DNA of 64,000 bases from an uncultured Eubacterium sp. (GTDB lineage: Bacteria > Bacillota > Clostridia > Lachnospirales > Lachnospiraceae): NCBI GenBank assembly GCA_910584065.1, contig CAJTZN010000001.1, forward strand, positions 1-64,000, given 5' to 3'. Positions 30,713 to 38,982 of the stretch are shown one piece after another. The stretch's first letter is position 1. The number at the start of each line of letters is the position of its first letter. The position numbers were made by a program, and so were the translations under genes. The notes under the pieces are model-generated. The model made no database searches. It was not told where the DNA came from and was given only the letters and a program-made list of their open reading frames with translations.

Positions 30713-32713
30713 ATGAGAAGAACGATGAAAGGGAAATTGACGATCAGTGTGATCGGCATTGTCGTGGCCAGCATTATGCTGACGATGATCGGTACTGTTG
30801 TTGTGGCGGGGAGGAACCTGATCCAGGGGCAGAAGGACGCGCTGCAGCTCAATGCGGAAAAATACGCGGAGGCGATCAATACATGGATTGAAAATGAGAA
30901 AATGCTGGCGGCCGGGGCGGCTAACAGCATAGAAGCCGCGGCAGATACCGGGGACGAGCTGATACAGTCCGTGCTGGACACATTTGCGGCAGACCGCGAG
31001 GAACTGCTGAATCTGTACTGCGGGACGAAGGACAGTAAATTTCTCCAGTCAAACAGGGACGCGGAAATACCGGACGGCTACGATCCGGTACAGCGCGGAT
31101 GGTACCAGCAGGCGGCAGAGGCAAAGACGGTGATCGTGACCGATCCTTATTGGGATGTGCTGACCAATCAGATGTGTACGACGATCGCGGCGCCGGTTTA
31201 CGTCAATGGCGCTTTGGAAGCCGTGATCGGCCTGGATGTTACGCTAGGCACGGTGACGGATCTGACCGGCAGCATCAACTTCGCGGACGGCGTTTATGGA
31301 TTTCTGGCCGACAGCAGCGGAAAGTATGTGGCGCATCGGAACAAAGAATATGAACCGACCGAAGATTCGGCAGTTGCCGTTACTGATATCCTGCCCGGAC
31401 TGGCAGGCCTGATGGGCGGCACGGACAGTCGTGTGGAAAAACAGGAAGATTACGATGGAACATCATGTTATTTCGCCGCGTCGGTGATCGAGGCAAGCAA
31501 TTGGAAACTGGGCGTCGTGGTACCGGCCTCCAATGTCATAAAATCGCTGACAACAATGGTAGTTGTCGCGCTCGTGATCGCCCTGATCATGATCGCCCTC
31601 GTGGCAGTATTCATGGCGGGACTCATCGGCCGGACACTGGCGCCGGTGCAGATGCTCAAACAGTTTGCTTCCGGTGATTTCTCTGAGAATACGGTAAGTG
31701 ATAAGGCAATCCCGAAAGAGTACAAAGATGAGACCGAGCAGATCCGGACGGCGACGTCGGAAGTAAAACAGCAGATCCGCGGCATTATACTGAATACGAA
31801 AGAAGAGGCGCACAGCATCGGCACGATTGCAGAAGGTACATCGGAGGAAATGGCAGTGCTCACGAAGGGCATTTCCCATATCCGGGAGTCGGTCGTGGAA
31901 GTGCTCCGGCAGACAAACGCCGCCAAAGAACTGGCGGGTCATATGGAGTTGACCGGACAGGAACTCGGAAATCTTGTGGAAGATGTGGCGAAAAAAGCAG
32001 GAGAGGCGGCAGAGCAGTCGGGCGGTATTATGGACCGCGCGGACAGGCAGCATGAGAATTCCGAGCTGGCAGGGAAAGAGGCGGTTTCCATATATCAGGA
32101 AACGAAAGTGGAACTCGAGCGCGCGATCGCGGACAGTCAGCGGGTGCGGGATATTGATACGCTCACGGAAGAGATCCTTTCGATCAGTTCCCAGACAAAC
32201 CTGTTGGCGCTGAATGCGTCGATTGAAGCGGCACGGGCCGGAGAGGCCGGAAAAGGCTTTGCCGTCGTGGCGGACGAGATACGCCAGCTCGCCGATAATT
32301 CGAGGGAGGCGGTTGACAAAATACGCAAGGTGACGGAAGATGTCGTGCAGAACGTATCCGTGCTGTCCGAGCGTTCGGAAAATCTGCTGGCATTTATGAA
32401 TGGCAAGGTTATGGAAGATTACAGCAACATGACGGAGCTCGCGGGCATGTATAAAGAAGATGCGGCATTTTACAGCGGTATTTCCGGTGATCTCGGAGCG
32501 GCGTCCGAGCAGATGCAAACGGCGATGGACGGCATCAATGAGACGATCCACTCCATCACCTCGCTGGTAGGCGACATCGATGAATACATACAGGGGATGG
32601 AGCAGTCCGCCCAGAACTCCGATGAGAACTCCAATGCGGTCCTCGCGAAAATGGAGGAACTGTTCCGTCTCAGTGAAATGCTGAATGAGACGGTAGCCTC
32701 CTTTAAAGTATAA
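30713..32713 (+). CDS. Methyl-accepting chemotaxis protein with dCache sensor
   Basis: A 666-residue chemoreceptor. Membrane helix 1 is about residues 9-33. An extracellular double-Cache sensor (about 35-280) has the ligand-pocket pattern RGWYQQA ... TDPYWD ... APVY and GLDVTLGTV. Membrane helix 2 is about 284-312, followed by HAMP. The signalling domain contains the hairpin tip ILSISSQTNLLALNASIEAARAGEAGKGFAVVA near residue 500. dCache domains bind small amino acids, organic acids or similar; the ligand is not predictable here. GAGGGG precedes the ATG. No other che genes are nearby. A strong terminator follows. Confidence 0.93.
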   Translation: MRRTMKGKLTISVIGIVVASIMLTMIGTVVVAGRNLIQGQKDALQLNAEKYAEAINTWIENEKMLAAGAANSIEAAADTGDELIQSVLDTFAADREELLNLYCGTKDSKFLQSNRDAEIPDGYDPVQRGWYQQAAEAKTVIVTDPYWDVLTNQMCTTIAAPVYVNGALEAVIGLDVTLGTVTDLTGSINFADGVYGFLADSSGKYVAHRNKEYEPTEDSAVAVTDILPGLAGLMGGTDSRVEKQEDYDGTSCYFAASVIEASNWKLGVVVPASNVIKSLTTMVVVALVIALIMIALVAVFMAGLIGRTLAPVQMLKQFASGDFSENTVSDKAIPKEYKDETEQIRTATSEVKQQIRGIILNTKEEAHSIGTIAEGTSEEMAVLTKGISHIRESVVEVLRQTNAAKELAGHMELTGQELGNLVEDVAKKAGEAAEQSGGIMDRADRQHENSELAGKEAVSIYQETKVELERAIADSQRVRDIDTLTEEILSISSQTNLLALNASIEAARAGEAGKGFAVVADEIRQLADNSREAVDKIRKVTEDVVQNVSVLSERSENLLAFMNGKVMEDYSNMTELAGMYKEDAAFYSGISGDLGAASEQMQTAMDGINETIHSITSLVGDIDEYIQGMEQSAQNSDENSNAVLAKMEELFRLSEMLNETVASFKV

Positions 32714-32755
32714 TGGCTTGACATATCAATTTCAGAGGAAAGGTACAAATATAGA

Positions 32756-32796
32756 AAGCGGGCGGAACCGTGTTTATGGAACCGTCCGCTTTTTTT
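32756..32796 (+). terminator. Terminator after the chemoreceptor gene
   Basis: AAGCGGGCGG (32756-32765) pairs with CCGTCCGCTT (32782-32791), one G-U, followed by a seven-T run. Confidence 0.9.
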
Positions 32797-32808
32797 GCTG
32801 TGCGCTGT

Positions 32809-32882
32809 TAATCGCATCTAGCATTAATTGCATTTAGCATTAATCGCATTTAGCATTAGTCGCATTTAGCATTAGTCGTATC
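32809..32882 (+). repeat. 16-bp intergenic tandem repeat
   Basis: Four full units and a partial fifth of a 16-bp repeat (consensus TAATCGCATTTAGCAT) lie between the chemoreceptor terminator and the GntR promoter. Units differ at one or two bases. No coding role is apparent. Confidence 0.9.
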
Positions 32883-32897
32883 TGCCGTTCGTCACAC

Positions 32898-32926
32898 TTG
32901 ACAACTGTCCGGCTATCGTGTATACT
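32898..32926 (+). promoter_or_regulatory. Promoter of the GntR-ABC operon
   Basis: TTGACA (32898-32903) and TATACT (32921-32926) with a 17-base spacer. Confidence 0.8.
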
Positions 32927-32928
32927 AG

Positions 32929-32951
32929 CTGTATCGCTCTGAGTGATACAG
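32929..32951. promoter_or_regulatory. Operator palindrome for the GntR/YhcF regulator
   Basis: A 23-bp palindrome centred on one base has arms CTGTATCGCTC and GAGTGATACAG that match at 10 of 11 positions. It starts two bases after the -10 element, so a bound protein would block transcription. The adjacent GntR-family gene makes autorepression likely. Confidence 0.7.
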
Positions 32952-32993
32952 TTGGCAGAGAAACTGGTATAGTATTTGGAAGGAGGTGATCGA

Positions 32994-33371
32994 GTGATAC
33001 AAATCAATCCAACGAATAGTCAGCCTATTTTTGAGCAGATCATTTCCCAGATCAAGCTGCTCGTCCTAAAGGGCTATTTAAAACCGGGAGACAGCCTTCC
33101 TTCCGTGCGGAAACTCGCGCTGAAACTCTCTGTGACGCCAGGGACGGTGGCGAAAGCGTATGGCGAACTGGAACGGCAGAACGTCATTGAGACGATACGG
33201 GGAAAGGGAGCTTATGTCGCGGAAAAGTGCGATAACAAGCCGTCGGAAAAACAGCTGCAGAGAGGATATCTCGCGTTCCGGGGCGTGTGTATGGATCTGA
33301 TCTATATGGGAATCCGGAGAGAGGAGTTGGAGGAGGAACTGGAACATATTTATAAAAGTGTTGCCCGGTAA
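32994..33371 (+). CDS. GntR-family regulator, YhcF/YtrA subfamily
   Basis: A 125-residue regulator: winged helix-turn-helix (PIFEQIISQIKLLVLKGYLKPGD, SVRKLALKLSVTPGTVAKAYGELE) and only a short C-terminal helical tail instead of a ligand domain, as in YtrA/YhcF-type repressors of ABC exporter operons. The GTG at 32994 was chosen since GGAAGGAGGTG lies six bases upstream; the frame can be opened further only through that ribosome binding site. It is first in an operon with an ATPase and permease, under a palindromic operator. Confidence 0.92.
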   Translation: MIQINPTNSQPIFEQIISQIKLLVLKGYLKPGDSLPSVRKLALKLSVTPGTVAKAYGELERQNVIETIRGKGAYVAEKCDNKPSEKQLQRGYLAFRGVCMDLIYMGIRREELEEELEHIYKSVAR

Positions 33372-33424
33372 GGCGGGCTGGCAAGGGGGAAAAGAAAGAG
33401 GAATTCTCAGAAATGGAGGAAGGA

Positions 33425-34327
33425 ATGATTGAATTAAAACATGTGACCAAGTCGTATGACAAAGGTGGGCAGCCCGTCGTGGAAGATATATCTTTCTCGG
33501 TGGAAAAGGGGAAGATTCACGGACTGATCGGGCCGAACGGTTCCGGTAAGACGACGCTGATCAAGTGTATGACCGGTATTTTAAAAGTGGACGCGGGAGA
33601 GATCCTGGTAGACGGGCAGCCGGTTTTTGATAATCCGGAAGTGAAAAAACGCATGGGATATGTGGCGGACAACTGCAACTTTTTTCCGAAATACCGTGTG
33701 CAGGACATGATCCGGTTTTATGAAGGCGTGTATGAGAAATTTGACAGGGGAGAGTTTGAACGCTTAAATGAAATTTTTCAGATCCCGCTCAAAAGAAAGA
33801 TCGGACATCTCTCGAAAGGGCAGAAAATGCGGACGTCATTTATGCTCAATATGGCGATGAATCCGGAAGTTCTCGTGCTGGATGAGCCGACGAGCGGACT
33901 CGATGCCATCGCGAAGGCCGATCTGCTCGACCATATCGTGACGAAGGTGGAATACGGGGAGTTTGCCGTGGTCATTTCCACCCATCACTTGTATGAACTG
34001 GAGAAGATCTGCGATACCGTGACGATGCTCGGTGAGACCGGCGTTAAATACCAGGGAAATCTGGATGAGGTAAAGGCGCAGATCAGCAAATACCAGGTCG
34101 TATACAAGAACGGCGTTCCCGAGGGCGTGCTGGATGATAAGCGCATCATCAGTTACTCGAACATCGGCAGCGTGTACACCTTTTTGTGGGATCATGAACA
34201 GGATGAGGAGCAGGAGGGCGCCGAGGCATTCTTCGGCGGAAAGGGAGCGGATCTCGTGGAACAGACGGAGATCTCGCTGGAGGAATTGTTTATCTATTCA
34301 AATCGAAGGAGGAGGGACCATGAGTAA
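33425..34327 (+). CDS. ABC transporter ATP-binding protein
   Basis: The 300-residue protein has Walker A (GPNGSGKTT), a signature-like HLSKGQKMRTS in place of LSGGQ, Walker B (LVLDEPTSGLD) and an H-loop (STHH). The C-terminal 80 residues are acidic and variable. The altered signature is common in YtrB/CcmA-type exporter ATPases. ATG 33425 follows GGAGGAAGGA. It lies 53 bases behind the GntR gene, and its stop overlaps the permease start by eight bases. The substrate is unknown; YtrA-linked exporters often answer to cell-wall-active peptides. Confidence 0.92.
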   Translation: MIELKHVTKSYDKGGQPVVEDISFSVEKGKIHGLIGPNGSGKTTLIKCMTGILKVDAGEILVDGQPVFDNPEVKKRMGYVADNCNFFPKYRVQDMIRFYEGVYEKFDRGEFERLNEIFQIPLKRKIGHLSKGQKMRTSFMLNMAMNPEVLVLDEPTSGLDAIAKADLLDHIVTKVEYGEFAVVISTHHLYELEKICDTVTMLGETGVKYQGNLDEVKAQISKYQVVYKNGVPEGVLDDKRIISYSNIGSVYTFLWDHEQDEEQEGAEAFFGGKGADLVEQTEISLEELFIYSNRRRRDHE

Positions 34328-35444
34328 ACCAGCAGTTACATATATGAAAAGGGAATGGAAAAAAGTACTTCCGGTATTTATATTATCCGTATGTTATGCT
34401 GCTTTTGTCTTCATTCTCGTGTTTATTACGTTGAAGGGCGCGAATGGGCAATTCCGGCTGGGGATGGCGTATCCGGACGAATATATGAGTTTTCAGATCG
34501 GGGATATATTCATGGTGAGTTTATCCAGTGTTTTAGGAAGCTTTCACGGTTTTGCCATCATCGTATTTGAGGCGATGCTGATCCGCAAGGTATTTTATCA
34601 GGAAAATCGTGCCGGGGTCTCGGACTTTCTCCGCATCCTGCCGATCCGGGAGCGGAATAAAATGGCGATGAAGGTGTTCGCTGGCGAGAGCGTTATTTTT
34701 GGCTTCTCCCTGTTTTTCGGCATCTTTGGCTCCATCACCAACGCACTCCTGAACACGGGGCTTACGGAGATCGCCGAGATCATGCCGATCGACAAACTGA
34801 CGGCGGACGGCGCTCTTTCTAATACGTATCAGATGATCTGGCAGACGTCGGGCATGATGTTTCTGGCATTGAGTGCAATGTTTCTCGTGTTGTTTGTCGT
34901 GCAGTGCTGCGTCCATAATATGCCGGTTGCCATGTTCACGGGTTTCGGCATCCTGTTCGTGCCGATCTACTATACTTCGATCTACGATTATATTTCGGTA
35001 AAACAAACACATATGAATGTGGTAGCGGCCGGTTTTCTCAGCCATTATCCGTCGATCGAATACGGTGAGGTGGGCTGGGAGTACGATATACCGGCTTATA
35101 CGGTGGAGTGGGAATATATGGGCGAGACGATCCTGTTCCTATCCGTCGTCATATTGCTGGCGGTCGCGATGATGGTTCTCATCCTGCGCCTGCGCTGGAA
35201 CATAAAAGAATCAAATAACCGGATGATCAATTCACCGGCTGTCGCTGAATTTATCATAACCGGCCTGTCGATCAGCGCCGGGACGGCAGTGGCGTTCATA
35301 ACAGGAAACGTGCCGTACGCGGGGGCAGAGACGGCGATGGACAAATACGGCTTTTACATTGTGACGCTGATTGTGGGAAGCATCGTGTGGGCGCTGATCC
35401 ACGGGATCGGCCTGGCAGTAATGAAACGCCACCAGGGGGCGTAA
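34320..35444 (+). CDS. ABC-2-type membrane permease
   Basis: A 374-residue integral membrane protein with about six to seven predicted spans: one after residue 15, several between 60 and 260, and three near the C-terminus. There is a long extracytoplasmic-like loop (YISVKQTHMNVVAAGFLSHYPS). Start at ATG 34320 within AAGGAGGAGGGACC, translationally coupled to the ATPase. No substrate can be assigned. The stop codon is overlapped by the first unit of a 17-bp tandem repeat. Confidence 0.8.
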   Translation: MSKPAVTYMKREWKKVLPVFILSVCYAAFVFILVFITLKGANGQFRLGMAYPDEYMSFQIGDIFMVSLSSVLGSFHGFAIIVFEAMLIRKVFYQENRAGVSDFLRILPIRERNKMAMKVFAGESVIFGFSLFFGIFGSITNALLNTGLTEIAEIMPIDKLTADGALSNTYQMIWQTSGMMFLALSAMFLVLFVVQCCVHNMPVAMFTGFGILFVPIYYTSIYDYISVKQTHMNVVAAGFLSHYPSIEYGEVGWEYDIPAYTVEWEYMGETILFLSVVILLAVAMMVLILRLRWNIKESNNRMINSPAVAEFIITGLSISAGTAVAFITGNVPYAGAETAMDKYGFYIVTLIVGSIVWALIHGIGLAVMKRHQGA

Positions 35445-35522
35445 GCACTTTAGGGCTGGAAGCACTTTAGGGCTGGAAGCACTTTAGGGCTGGAAGCACT
35501 TTAGGGCTGAAAGCACTTTAGG
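35443..35522 (+). repeat. 17-bp tandem repeat between the ABC permease and an acidic membrane protein
   Basis: Four near-perfect 17-bp units (AAGCACTTTAGGGCTGG) and a partial fifth start in the permease stop codon and end just before the ribosome binding site AGGAAAGGAG of the next gene. It could alter coupling between the two genes. Confidence 0.92.
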
Positions 35523-35540
35523 AAAGGAGACAGATATTTC

Positions 35541-36755
35541 ATGAAAAAAGATAGAATAAGTGCGGTCATCGGCGTGCTGCTGGTGTTCGTGATCGGAGCG
35601 CTGTTTTTAGTGTTTTGTAAAATTTCGGATGCAAACGCGCCCCGGCAGTCCATGTCGGATTATGAGGACGATTACGATGATGATTACGATGAGGATGAGG
35701 AGTATTCGGGCGTGGTGCCGAAACTCGAACAAAGAGGGTATGTCGCCGACCGGAAGCTGCCGGAACAGTTCCAGAAGTTGATCGATACGAACCTGTTCGC
35801 CGTGACGGAGGAGAAGATCAAAAAGGAAGAAGAGGAAATGTTCGAGGGCTATGAGAGCGAAGAGGACTATGCGGAGGATTACTTCGACGAGGATGAAGAG
35901 TATGATCCGGAGGAACTTGCAGAACTGATCCAGGAAGATAAAGGGGAACTAAAGGATGAACTGCAGGAAGAGTACAAGGATACGCTCAAATACATAAAAA
36001 AGTTCGGTTCTCCGGATTTTTTGAAAAAAAATAATTCCATGTTTGTCACATTAGCCGATGATGAGGATGTAGAAGATCTGTACTGTCTGCTGAAGTGGGA
36101 CAAAAAAACAGGTCAGTTTCTGGATAAGGATAAGATCGCGGCGATCGAGAACTGTGGCTTTCCCGGGTTTTCGGAGATGGTATCCGAAGTGGAACGGGGG
36201 AACCAAAACAGGAGGAAAGCGATGGAAGAGACGATCAATATGTTCGAGGATGAGTATTTGGGCGATTATGATGAAGACGACGAAGGCGAGTACAACTGTA
36301 CCATGTACTGCCAGGGGGTCGAATTCCAGCTCTATAACGACAGTTCGGAGTATTATACCCTGTCTGTCTCCTTGAACTATTCGGACTGCTACACACCGCA
36401 GCAGTACCGGAGCGTGATAGACGGCGTGACATCAGACGGCAGCTATTTTCTGTATTCCTCGTATGTTGTCGGCGGGAAAGACGTACTCGTATTCTCCCGG
36501 AACCATGCGATCGATTTCGGTTCCGATCAGGAAGCGGCAGAGATGAATAACAAGTGGGCGAGTAAGCGGATCGCTTTGATTTTTAACAATGGAACGTTAG
36601 AAGATTATTATCTTACGTCAAATCTCCCCAGGCTGGATCTGGATGACGCGGATCGAAAGATTCTGGATACGTATGTGTCTGGACTCGGCAAAACGCTGTC
36701 AGGGGTGCCGGAGACGGCAGAGGGCAAGATTAAATATATGTTCCGGGCCGAGTAA
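35541..36755 (+). CDS. Membrane-anchored, strongly acidic hypothetical protein
   Basis: A 404-residue protein with an N-terminal membrane anchor (about residues 7-27, IGVLLVFVIGALFLVFC). A low-complexity Asp/Glu/Tyr run follows (about 36-60), with more acidic clusters near 100-135 and 235-250. The folded C-terminal part (about 255-404) contains YCQGVEFQLYNDSSEYYTL and SVIDGVTSDGSYFLYSS. I do not recognise a family. It follows the exporter genes across the 17-bp repeat and may be part of that operon. The acidic stretches would suit metal or cationic-peptide binding outside the cell (speculative). Confidence 0.6.
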   Translation: MKKDRISAVIGVLLVFVIGALFLVFCKISDANAPRQSMSDYEDDYDDDYDEDEEYSGVVPKLEQRGYVADRKLPEQFQKLIDTNLFAVTEEKIKKEEEEMFEGYESEEDYAEDYFDEDEEYDPEELAELIQEDKGELKDELQEEYKDTLKYIKKFGSPDFLKKNNSMFVTLADDEDVEDLYCLLKWDKKTGQFLDKDKIAAIENCGFPGFSEMVSEVERGNQNRRKAMEETINMFEDEYLGDYDEDDEGEYNCTMYCQGVEFQLYNDSSEYYTLSVSLNYSDCYTPQQYRSVIDGVTSDGSYFLYSSYVVGGKDVLVFSRNHAIDFGSDQEAAEMNNKWASKRIALIFNNGTLEDYYLTSNLPRLDLDDADRKILDTYVSGLGKTLSGVPETAEGKIKYMFRAE

Positions 36756-36895
36756 ATGTTTTTCGCAGGTTTGCGTAAATATTGAGGCTGATTTTTGTCA
36801 GGATATTTGTCAGGTTCAAAAAAAGTATTTGACAACAAAGGAAAAGCATGGTAAGATAGTGAATGTCGTGGGAGGGACTTTTCCCTTCCGCACAT

Positions 36896-36978
36896 GCGGA
36901 TGTGGCGGAATGGCAGACGCACAAGACTCAAAATCTTGCGGGGGTGACCTCGTGTGGGTTCAAGTCCCACCATCCGCA
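36896..36978 (+). tRNA. tRNA-Leu (anticodon CAA)
   Basis: The acceptor stem GCGGATG pairs with CATCCGC. The anticodon stem CAAGA/TCTTG encloses the loop CTCAAAA, so the anticodon is CAA, which reads UUG. A long variable arm (GGGGGTGACCTCG region) marks the class II Leu type. The T arm contains GGTTCAAGTCC. The gene ends with discriminator A; CCA is not encoded. A terminator follows seven bases later. Confidence 0.95.
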
Positions 36979-36984
36979 TCAAAA

Positions 36985-37027
36985 GGCGCGAAACTGAACG
37001 GAAGTCGTTCCGGTTTCGCGCCTTTTT
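36985..37027 (+). terminator. Terminator after tRNA-Leu
   Basis: GGCGCGAAAC (36985-36994) pairs perfectly with GTTTCGCGCC (37013-37022); an inner GAACG/CGTTC extends the structure. A five-T run follows. Confidence 0.92.
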
Positions 37028-37038
37028 ACGCATTATAT

Positions 37039-37082
37039 GGCACGAAACCGAACTGTGATGGTTCCGGTTTCGCGCCGTTTTT
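37039..37082 (+). terminator. Second, near-duplicate terminator
   Basis: About 12 bases after the first terminator a related sequence recurs: GGCACGAAACCGAAC and GTTCCGGTTTCGCGCC form a mismatched stem, followed by GTTTTTA. It looks like a decayed duplicate of the preceding terminator. It also lies at the 3' side of the minus-strand GH43 gene. Confidence 0.6.
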
Positions 37083-37101
37083 ATTTGATCGGGTGCCCGG
37101 T

Positions 37102-38664
37102 TTACGCGCCGGTGTACTCAATATAGTCAAAAGCCGCAAATGTTTGGCTTTCCTTTCCATTTGCCGTGGCGTAGATGCCGATCGTATTTCCGACAAAGCC
37201 GCCGGCCGCGTCCGTGCACAGTATGCGTCCGTCGAGCTTCTCTGCGATTGTCGTATATTTTCCATCGCCCTCGCTCAATGAGAAGGACAGATCCTGGCCG
37301 TCCGCGTCGAGACGGAGCAGGAGTGAGTGGCAGGGGGCGTCCAAAATCGTTTTGCCAACTTGCTGCGACTCGCCATTTTCCGTTTTTACGACGGTGACGA
37401 CGGTTGTAGAACCATCTGTGCCCGCCAGACAAGTATAGTGATATGACGTGTTTTGTAAAATGACGATGCCGGCCTGCTCGTCCGCGTCCGCGGGGGCGAA
37501 GTCGAGAGCGGTTTCAAAGCGGAAGCTGAAATGCCTCTGGCGCAGACAGACGTAGCTGGGGGCTCCGTCAGAGGAGATCGTATCCCCGGCGCAGCGCAGC
37601 GAAAGAAATCCCTTTTTCGCAGTCAGGGAGTAGTTTTCGGCCACCGGGTTGCGCAGGTACATCATATGGAGCGGGAGCGAATCCCCGTCGAAATCTTCCC
37701 GCGCCGGAACGTCCCGGGTGATGGCGAGCGGGAGCGCTGGCGCCGGCCCGGCGGCCTCGACGATGCCCTTGCCCGGATTGATGACCGGCCAGCCGTCTTC
37801 CCAGCTAAACGGGACGAGGAATGTCTCCCGGCCGAGGTTGCGGCAGTAGCCGCCGTACGGGCGCGACGCGAGGAGGACCATCCACCACTCGCCATTTGGC
37901 GTCTGCACGATATCGGGATGGCCGACGTTTACGATCGGGTAGTGGAAGCCCAGGTGGCGGTGTGTCAGGATTGGATTTCCCTTACAGCCCTCGAACGGCT
38001 CGGCCAGGCTCTTGCTGCGGGCCACGGAAACGGCGTGGTGGTGGGCTGTTCCGGCTTCGGAGATCAGCAGGTAGTACCAGCCGTCCTTTTTGTAAATGTG
38101 CGGACCCTCGGGCCATTCGACCTGGCGCAGCGCGCCGTGCCACGCCGGGTAGCTTTCGCCGGTCAGCTGTTTTGTCTCCAGGTCCAGCTTCTGTATGTAG
38201 ATCTCATTGTCCCCGAAATACCGGGCGCCTTCGCGTCTCGGTTTCGTGCCGCAGTACCAGCATGTGCCGTCGTCGTCGAAAAAGAGTGACGGGTCGATGC
38301 CCTCCGAGCCGAGCGGGTACGGATCCGACCACGGGCCGGCCGGGTCTGTGGCCGTGACGAAAAAGTTCCCCAGGGCGGAGCTTACATTGGTCGTGATCAT
38401 GTAAAAGGTGCCGTCGTGGTAGCGCAGCGTCGGGGCAAAGATCCCCTGGCTGACGTCGGCGCCCGCCAGCGGAAGCTGACTGTCGCGGTCGAGGATGTTC
38501 CCGATCTGCTCCCAGTGGATGAGGTCGCGGCTGTGAAAGATCGGCACACCCGGAAAGTACGCGAAGGTGGAAGTTACGAGATAATAATCGTCATTCACCC
38601 GGCAGATGGACGGGTCGGGATAAAAGCCCGGAAGGATGGGATTGGTAAATGTGGCATTGTCCAT
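37102..38664 (-). CDS. Glycoside hydrolase family 43 beta-xylosidase-type enzyme (minus strand)
   Basis: A 520-residue cytoplasmic GH43 enzyme. The propeller (about 1-300) carries Asp in YPDPSICR, Asp in EGIDPSLFFDDDG and Glu in WPEGPHIYK. Note APTLRY where the first GH43 has APDLSY, typical of another GH43 subfamily. The C-terminal sandwich (about 315-515, with CLRQRHFSFRFETAL) is like that of XynB-type xylosidases. ATG 38664 was chosen since AAGGAG lies nine bases upstream; the ATG at 38673 abuts the ribosome binding site. It is divergent from the transporter operon and shares its control region, which points to co-regulation. Confidence 0.9.
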   Translation of the reverse strand: MDNATFTNPILPGFYPDPSICRVNDDYYLVTSTFAYFPGVPIFHSRDLIHWEQIGNILDRDSQLPLAGADVSQGIFAPTLRYHDGTFYMITTNVSSALGNFFVTATDPAGPWSDPYPLGSEGIDPSLFFDDDGTCWYCGTKPRREGARYFGDNEIYIQKLDLETKQLTGESYPAWHGALRQVEWPEGPHIYKKDGWYYLLISEAGTAHHHAVSVARSKSLAEPFEGCKGNPILTHRHLGFHYPIVNVGHPDIVQTPNGEWWMVLLASRPYGGYCRNLGRETFLVPFSWEDGWPVINPGKGIVEAAGPAPALPLAITRDVPAREDFDGDSLPLHMMYLRNPVAENYSLTAKKGFLSLRCAGDTISSDGAPSYVCLRQRHFSFRFETALDFAPADADEQAGIVILQNTSYHYTCLAGTDGSTTVVTVVKTENGESQQVGKTILDAPCHSLLLRLDADGQDLSFSLSEGDGKYTTIAEKLDGRILCTDAAGGFVGNTIGIYATANGKESQTFAAFDYIEYTGA

Positions 38665-38741
38665 GTCTAACATCTCCTTTTTCTAAAAATTTCCTTTTTG
38701 TTCATATTGCATAACGAAAAAGCGTAACGTCTGCTAGTGTC

Positions 38742-38770
38742 ATTCTAATATAGGATGGAAATATTGTCAA
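38742..38770 (-). promoter_or_regulatory. Promoter of the minus-strand GH43 gene
   Basis: On the minus strand, TTGACA and TAGAAT are separated by 17 bases. The 318-base gap 38665-38982 holds only the two divergent promoters and AT-rich DNA; no recognised operator was found. Confidence 0.65.
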
Positions 38771-38841
38771 ATCGTACGGTCTGCCGGGCTCTGTCCGGTT
38801 CATTTTTTGTTCATTATTCATAAAAAAAATGTTCAAAACTA

Positions 38842-38870
38842 TAGACATGTCACAAAAACAGTGATATAAT
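38842..38870 (+). promoter_or_regulatory. Promoter of the oligosaccharide transporter operon
   Basis: TAGACA (38842-38847) and TATAAT (38865-38870) with a 17-base spacer, giving a leader of about 105 bases before the first gene. Confidence 0.7.
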
Positions 38871-38982
38871 TAACTATAAATTGTATGCAAAATATACAAA
38901 TGATTCAACAGAATGTATTTTGCAAAGATTGTATTTCAAAATACATAAAAAAGAGAAAGGGCGAAAGGAGATTGCGACAGCT

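Noticed and set aside
31463..32551. 362-codon minus-strand open frame opposite the chemoreceptor
   Set aside because: His/Arg-rich shadow without motifs or ribosome binding site; the chemoreceptor signalling domain is unmistakable.
37531..38289. 252-codon plus-strand frame opposite the minus-strand GH43
   Set aside because: Shadow of a GH43 gene with intact catalytic motifs; no start signal.
38665..38982. Possible riboswitch or catabolite-repression site in the divergent region
   Set aside because: Two promoters are clear, but no convincing cre-type operator or structured leader was found by eye.
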